From positions 1 to 9,350 of the forward strand of contig JAJBTR010000119.1 of NCBI GenBank assembly GCA_020860745.1: a stretch of DNA of 9,350 nucleotides. Direction: 5' to 3'. The notes under the pieces are model-generated. The model saw nothing but the letters and a program-made list of their open reading frames with translations, was not told the origin of the DNA and searched no databases. Below are positions 6,168 to 9,350 of this stretch, piece after piece; within the stretch, counting starts at the first letter, position 1; the number at the start of each line of letters is the position of its first letter. The DNA is from Lachnospiraceae bacterium. Its GTDB lineage: Bacteria; Bacillota; Clostridia; Lachnospirales; Lachnospiraceae. A program made the position numbers and the translations under genes.

Positions 6168-7322
6168 ATGGACAATAGAACTCGTGCCGGGAAATTTATT
6201 ACAAACTTATCCGGAGATATGGCTTATCAGTCGTTTTTACCCTCTCCTCTGCCTCCAAACCCTCAGATAGATATCGACGATGAAATGACGCAGCTATTAA
6301 TATCTGCACACAGCCAGCTGGCTCTCCTCGATGGACTTTCAAAACGTATCCCGAATATGCAGCTCTTTGTGTCTATGTATGTTCGGAAAGAAGCACTTCT
6401 TTCATCACAGATTGAGGGCACACAGGCCACCCTGGATGATATTCTCGACCCACTGTTAGACGAAAACACAAATCGAGATGTAGCTGATGTTGTCAATTAC
6501 ATTCGTGCTGTTAATTATGCTGTGGAAAGCCTTAAGTCTCTGCCTCTCTGCAATCGACTGATCCGTGAAACCCATGCTGTCTTGATGGAAAACGTCCGCG
6601 GTCAGGAAAAAAATCCCGGAGAATTTCGATATTCCCAAAACTGGATTGGTGGGCAGGGCAGTACCTTAAGAAATGCTCGCTACATTCCGCCAAACCCCCA
6701 GGATATGGTCGACTCCATGTCAGACCTGGAAAAATTCATCAATGCAGAAGACACCATAGATCATCTGATCCGTATAGCACTGATTCATTACCAGTTCGAG
6801 ACAATCCACCCCTTTTTAGATGGCAATGGACGAATCGGCCGGTTGATTATCATGCTTTACCTGATGGAGAACCATGTGCTTTCCTCACCCGCACTTTATC
6901 TCTCCTGGTACCTCAAGCAGAATCGCATCGAGTATTATGATCGTATGTCTGAAGTCAGGCGAACAGGAGACTATGAACAATGGGTTAAGTTCTTCCTCCG
7001 TGCAGTTGCTGTCTCTGCCGAAGATGCCATTCGGACAGTCGATCTGCTGTCTGAGCTTCATGACAGTAACCAGAAGCTTATCGATGATTCCTTCAGCACC
7101 CGCTCCAGGAAAAACGCCATGCAGCTCTTTTCATATCTTGAGCAAAATCCAATCATCGAGATTCAAAAAACAGCTTCTGCTCTTAATATGGCATACAATA
7201 CGGTTGCAAGATATGTCACAGACTTTTGCAACATTGGTATCCTTCAGGAAAACTCAAAAGAAAACAGAGCTAAGGTGTATTCTTACGAGCAGTATCTGAA
7301 TATTCTCCGTGAAGATATGTAA
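6168..7322 (+). CDS. Fic-domain protein AMP-transferase, class II self-inhibited, with C-terminal winged helix
   Basis: 384 residues. Fic proteins move AMP (sometimes another phosphate-containing group) from a nucleotide to a hydroxyl on a target protein. Seen in order: an N-terminal helical Fic_N-type region with the inhibitory motif S79-S-Q-I-E83-G84, whose glutamate blocks the ATP site in cis (class II); the Fic core with HPFLDGNGRIGR (H214 to R225), complete with the catalytic histidine, acidic residue, phosphate-binding GNGR and last arginine; and a C-terminal winged helix-turn-helix (about 320-372; IQKTASALNMAYNTVARYVTD is the likely recognition part). The helix-turn-helix suggests DNA binding and possibly control of its own promoter. 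There is no signal peptide and no small antitoxin gene beside it, consistent with internal inhibition. An A7 run at 6607-6613 is in frame, so homopolymers are not always miscalled here. Monocistronic, divergent from the glycan operon. Target unknown. Confidence 0.92.
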   Translation: MDNRTRAGKFITNLSGDMAYQSFLPSPLPPNPQIDIDDEMTQLLISAHSQLALLDGLSKRIPNMQLFVSMYVRKEALLSSQIEGTQATLDDILDPLLDENTNRDVADVVNYIRAVNYAVESLKSLPLCNRLIRETHAVLMENVRGQEKNPGEFRYSQNWIGGQGSTLRNARYIPPNPQDMVDSMSDLEKFINAEDTIDHLIRIALIHYQFETIHPFLDGNGRIGRLIIMLYLMENHVLSSPALYLSWYLKQNRIEYYDRMSEVRRTGDYEQWVKFFLRAVAVSAEDAIRTVDLLSELHDSNQKLIDDSFSTRSRKNAMQLFSYLEQNPIIEIQKTASALNMAYNTVARYVTDFCNIGILQENSKENRAKVYSYEQYLNILREDM

Positions 7323-7399
7323 GCGATATTATCAGCCATAGATACTGACATTTTCATTGTCTGATCCTACATCCCCCTATCATCAAAAAATTGCGCACA

Positions 7400-7430
7400 A
7401 AAATAAGAGCCACTTTCCGGCTCCTATTTT
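7400..7430. terminator. Bidirectional intrinsic terminator between fic and the AAA-ATPase-like gene
   Basis: Arms AAAATA-A-GAGCC (7400-7411) and GGCTC-C-TATTTT (7419-7430) pair with a single mismatch around a 7-nt loop. A-rich and T-rich ends flank the GC core on both sides, so it can end transcription of both convergent genes (fic ends at 7322, the other at 7460). Confidence 0.7.
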
Positions 7431-7459
7431 CCATCTAAATTTATATTTGTATTTAATTT

Positions 7460-9052
7460 TCACACCTGTTCAATCACACAGCTGTGCCTTTTCGCATCTT
7501 TCCCTTTTACATTCTTATCATAGTTAATCCCGACCAGCAGCAGGTTTCCGAAGTAATCTCTCAACTCCCCCTCATACCGGTTTTCATGAATCTGTCGGAT
7601 CGCGGAATCTGCATCCTTATTATATTTTAGTTCTACAATCATCGCCGGTTTCTCAACCTCTCTTCGGGGAATAAACGCAAGATCTGCAAATCCTTTCCCT
7701 GCGGGAAGCTCCCGGATAATATGGTAGAACCGCTTTGCGGTATAGTAGGCAATGGTGATTGCGCAGCTCAGCGATGCCTCATTATGATACTGCAGGACAG
7801 AGGATACCGAGCCATGAATTTTTTCCAGTGCTTCCGCCACTGCATCTTCATCGCGCTGAAGTGTCGCGTCGAGCAAATCCTCCGACTCAGAAATGGCTTT
7901 TCCTACCATGCCCCACTCATCTCCGCTTACCGCAGCCTCAAATACCTCCGCCACTTCCAGATTGGGAATGTGAGCCTTTCGTTCCTCCTGGTCATAGGCC
8001 AGGTATCCCAGATGAACCAGCAATGTCAGGATATCGTCGCTACTCCGGAATGATGTGATGTCATTCTGGAAAGTACTGATTTTCATCCTGACTGGCTCAC
8101 CGCCGAGCATTGTAATGATGGCGTCTTTCAGACCGTCAAAGTTCATGCCGATATAATTTTTCAGGCTTTCAAAGGATTCCGTCTGGGTCCAGTAGTTCAG
8201 GATTTCTCCCTCCTGCATGGCGTTCATCACGGAATTCGGGCTGTACACATGCTGCACCTTACTGAAAGAGTATCCGTCATACCAGGTGCAGACATCTTCA
8301 AAGTTCATCTGAAACGTTTCACACAGGCGCTGTACTTCCGGTTCGGTGAAGCCCACATACTGAGCCAGCCTTCCGGGCTTTGTCATGGTATATTCCCGGA
8401 AATCTGTCAGCGCGGATTCCGTCCCGTATTTCTTGATTGGGAGGATTCCGGTCATATAGGCTGCGGCGATAGTCTCATCTGTCGCTGTTCCGCCCTTAAA
8501 AAGGCCCCGGAGTAAACCTACATACTCTTTTTGCAGCGGCTGGTCATCTTTTGCCTCGCGGAATAATGCATCCCACTCGTCAATGATAATAATGAATTGG
8601 CGGCCATACATATTTGCAACACTCAGGAGTGCATCCGCCAGATAGGTTTCTTTCTCATGAATACATTCAGGAAATGCTATCTTTAACTCTTCTATCACTG
8701 CCTCCTGCATGTCGATCACAATATTACCACCCTTAGTTCTCGAGCGCGAAATGAACCAGGTGATATCCAGATAAATCACATCATATTTGTTAAGGTATTG
8801 ATCGAATGAATCTTTCTTTGATATTTCCAGTCCCTCAAACAGCGGCTTTGCATCACAGCTCCTGTCATAATAGGCACACAGCATTTTTGCCGCGAATGAT
8901 TTGCCAAAGCGGCGGGGACGGCTGAAACAGGTCAGCTTGAGCGGCGTATTGATGGTACTGTTCACATGGTCAATCAGGCCTGTCTTATCCATATATACTC
9001 CATTTCGTATTGTTTGAAATCCTCTGCATCCCGGATTCAGATAAATACCCAT
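7460..9052 (-). CDS. AAA-ATPase-like protein with C-terminal PD-(D/E)XK nuclease-like domain
   Basis: 530 residues, full length for this family (AAA-ATPase_like plus PDDEXK_9-type domains), which is common and often multicopy in gut Clostridia and Bacteroidetes; its biological role is not established. Seen: the N-terminal family signature VYMDKTGLIDHV, a Walker A variant SRPRRFGKS (44-52, with K51), Walker B FIIIIDEWD (D158, E159), and a C-terminal nuclease-like core with D457 (GFADLAF) and E474-L-K476 (IVELKYN). All key residues are present, so it should bind ATP and may cut or bind nucleic acid. AAAGGAG lies 9 nt before the ATG. It is convergent with fic and follows a decayed relative, with 33 nt between the remnant's ancestral stop and this start. 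Intact, with no signal peptide. Family membership is firm; any defence or mobile-element role is speculation. Confidence 0.88.
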   Translation of the reverse strand: MGIYLNPGCRGFQTIRNGVYMDKTGLIDHVNSTINTPLKLTCFSRPRRFGKSFAAKMLCAYYDRSCDAKPLFEGLEISKKDSFDQYLNKYDVIYLDITWFISRSRTKGGNIVIDMQEAVIEELKIAFPECIHEKETYLADALLSVANMYGRQFIIIIDEWDALFREAKDDQPLQKEYVGLLRGLFKGGTATDETIAAAYMTGILPIKKYGTESALTDFREYTMTKPGRLAQYVGFTEPEVQRLCETFQMNFEDVCTWYDGYSFSKVQHVYSPNSVMNAMQEGEILNYWTQTESFESLKNYIGMNFDGLKDAIITMLGGEPVRMKISTFQNDITSFRSSDDILTLLVHLGYLAYDQEERKAHIPNLEVAEVFEAAVSGDEWGMVGKAISESEDLLDATLQRDEDAVAEALEKIHGSVSSVLQYHNEASLSCAITIAYYTAKRFYHIIRELPAGKGFADLAFIPRREVEKPAMIVELKYNKDADSAIRQIHENRYEGELRDYFGNLLLVGINYDKNVKGKDAKRHSCVIEQV

Positions 9053-9085
9053 CCGCCAATGCTCCTTTCTTTGATTGTCTCAATT

Positions 9086-9350
9086 TCACACCTGCTCGAT
9101 CACACAGCTATGCTTTTCACATCTTTTCCTTTTAAAACCCGACATTCTTTACCGCAAAAAGCTATTCCATATTCCTCGATCTTTCCAATCCGGAATCCAG
9201 GGAAATACTCATTATAATTCATATCCTTAATCTGTTTACATGTTTCCTGCGCCTTACGATCCAATTTCTTTTCATCGTCCGTATGTTTCACTTCCAGGAT
9301 TTACCTGCCCCCAGTTATCCAAAAGTTCTTTTATCATACCAGTCTTATCT
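9086..9350 (-). pseudogene. Decayed AAA-ATPase-like/PD-(D/E)XK gene remnant with large internal deletion
   Basis: Reading leftward from the edge, 9349-9305 encodes DKTGMIKELLDNWGQ, which matches the N-terminal signature DKTGLIDHV of the intact neighbour. Directly after it, in another frame and behind a TAA (9301-9303), comes ILEVKHTDDEKK (from 9300), the ExK strand of the C-terminal nuclease domain, then EEYGIAFCGKECRVLKGKDVK. Roughly 400 residues between the two, including Walker A and B and the nuclease aspartate, are gone. Near the end, one base is missing relative to the neighbour at about 9113. This causes an early stop at 9100 where the neighbour ends with HSCVIEQV and a stop (equivalent here at 9086-9088). 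The remnant cannot make a working protein. Its start lies outside the window. Confidence 0.75.

Noticed and set aside
6168..7322. Fic as half of a two-gene toxin-antitoxin system
   Set aside because: The inhibitory S-x-x-x-E-G motif lies within the same protein and no small antitoxin gene adjoins it.
7721..8058. Two overlapping plus-strand open frames inside the AAA-ATPase-like gene
   Set aside because: Antisense to an intact, motif-complete gene, with no start signals or recognisable domains.
7460..9350. AAA-ATPase-like gene pair as an insertion sequence
   Set aside because: No terminal inverted repeats, target-site duplication or transposase motif could be seen.

Overview
The window looks like a low-to-mid GC member of the Bacillota, most likely a gut Lachnospiraceae or a relative. 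This rests on AGGAGG-type ribosome sites, the mix of protein families, and an AAA-ATPase-like/PD-(D/E)XK gene of a type often found in many copies in such genomes. No rRNA, tRNA, CRISPR array or transposase was seen.

Layout: positions 1-5931 are one leftward (minus-strand) surface-glycan operon. In transcription order it holds a DegT/DnrJ/EryC1/StrS sugar aminotransferase, a small monotopic phosphoglycosyl transferase that would start the lipid-linked glycan, a two-module GT2 glycosyltransferase broken into three reading-frame pieces, a TagD-like cytidylyltransferase, a polysaccharide-deacetylase-like protein, and a GT4 glycosyltransferase that is also frameshifted and runs off the left edge. 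The first two genes are visibly GC-richer than the rest, as if a constant operon head were joined to an exchangeable glycosyltransferase section.

Positions 5932-6167 are a divergent control region with a good plus-strand promoter, a weaker overlapping minus-strand promoter, two copies of a 13-bp direct repeat exactly 52 bp apart, and a hairpin in the operon leader. To the right, on the plus strand, is a class II (self-inhibited) Fic AMP-transferase with a C-terminal winged helix. A bidirectional terminator separates it from a convergent intact AAA-ATPase-like/PD-(D/E)XK gene. At the right edge is the decayed, internally deleted remnant of a second gene of that family.

The most interesting signal is that the only G/C homopolymers of seven or more bases I found (G7, G7 and G8 read on the coding strand) all lie in the glycosyltransferase section. 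Two of them sit exactly where a glycosyltransferase gene loses its frame, and one extra G at each restores the expected protein. The third forms the ribosome-binding site of the GT4 gene. This is the pattern of slipped-strand phase variation of surface glycans. The main alternative is indel error or decay, and two compensating A-tract shifts inside the same GT2 gene keep that alternative alive.
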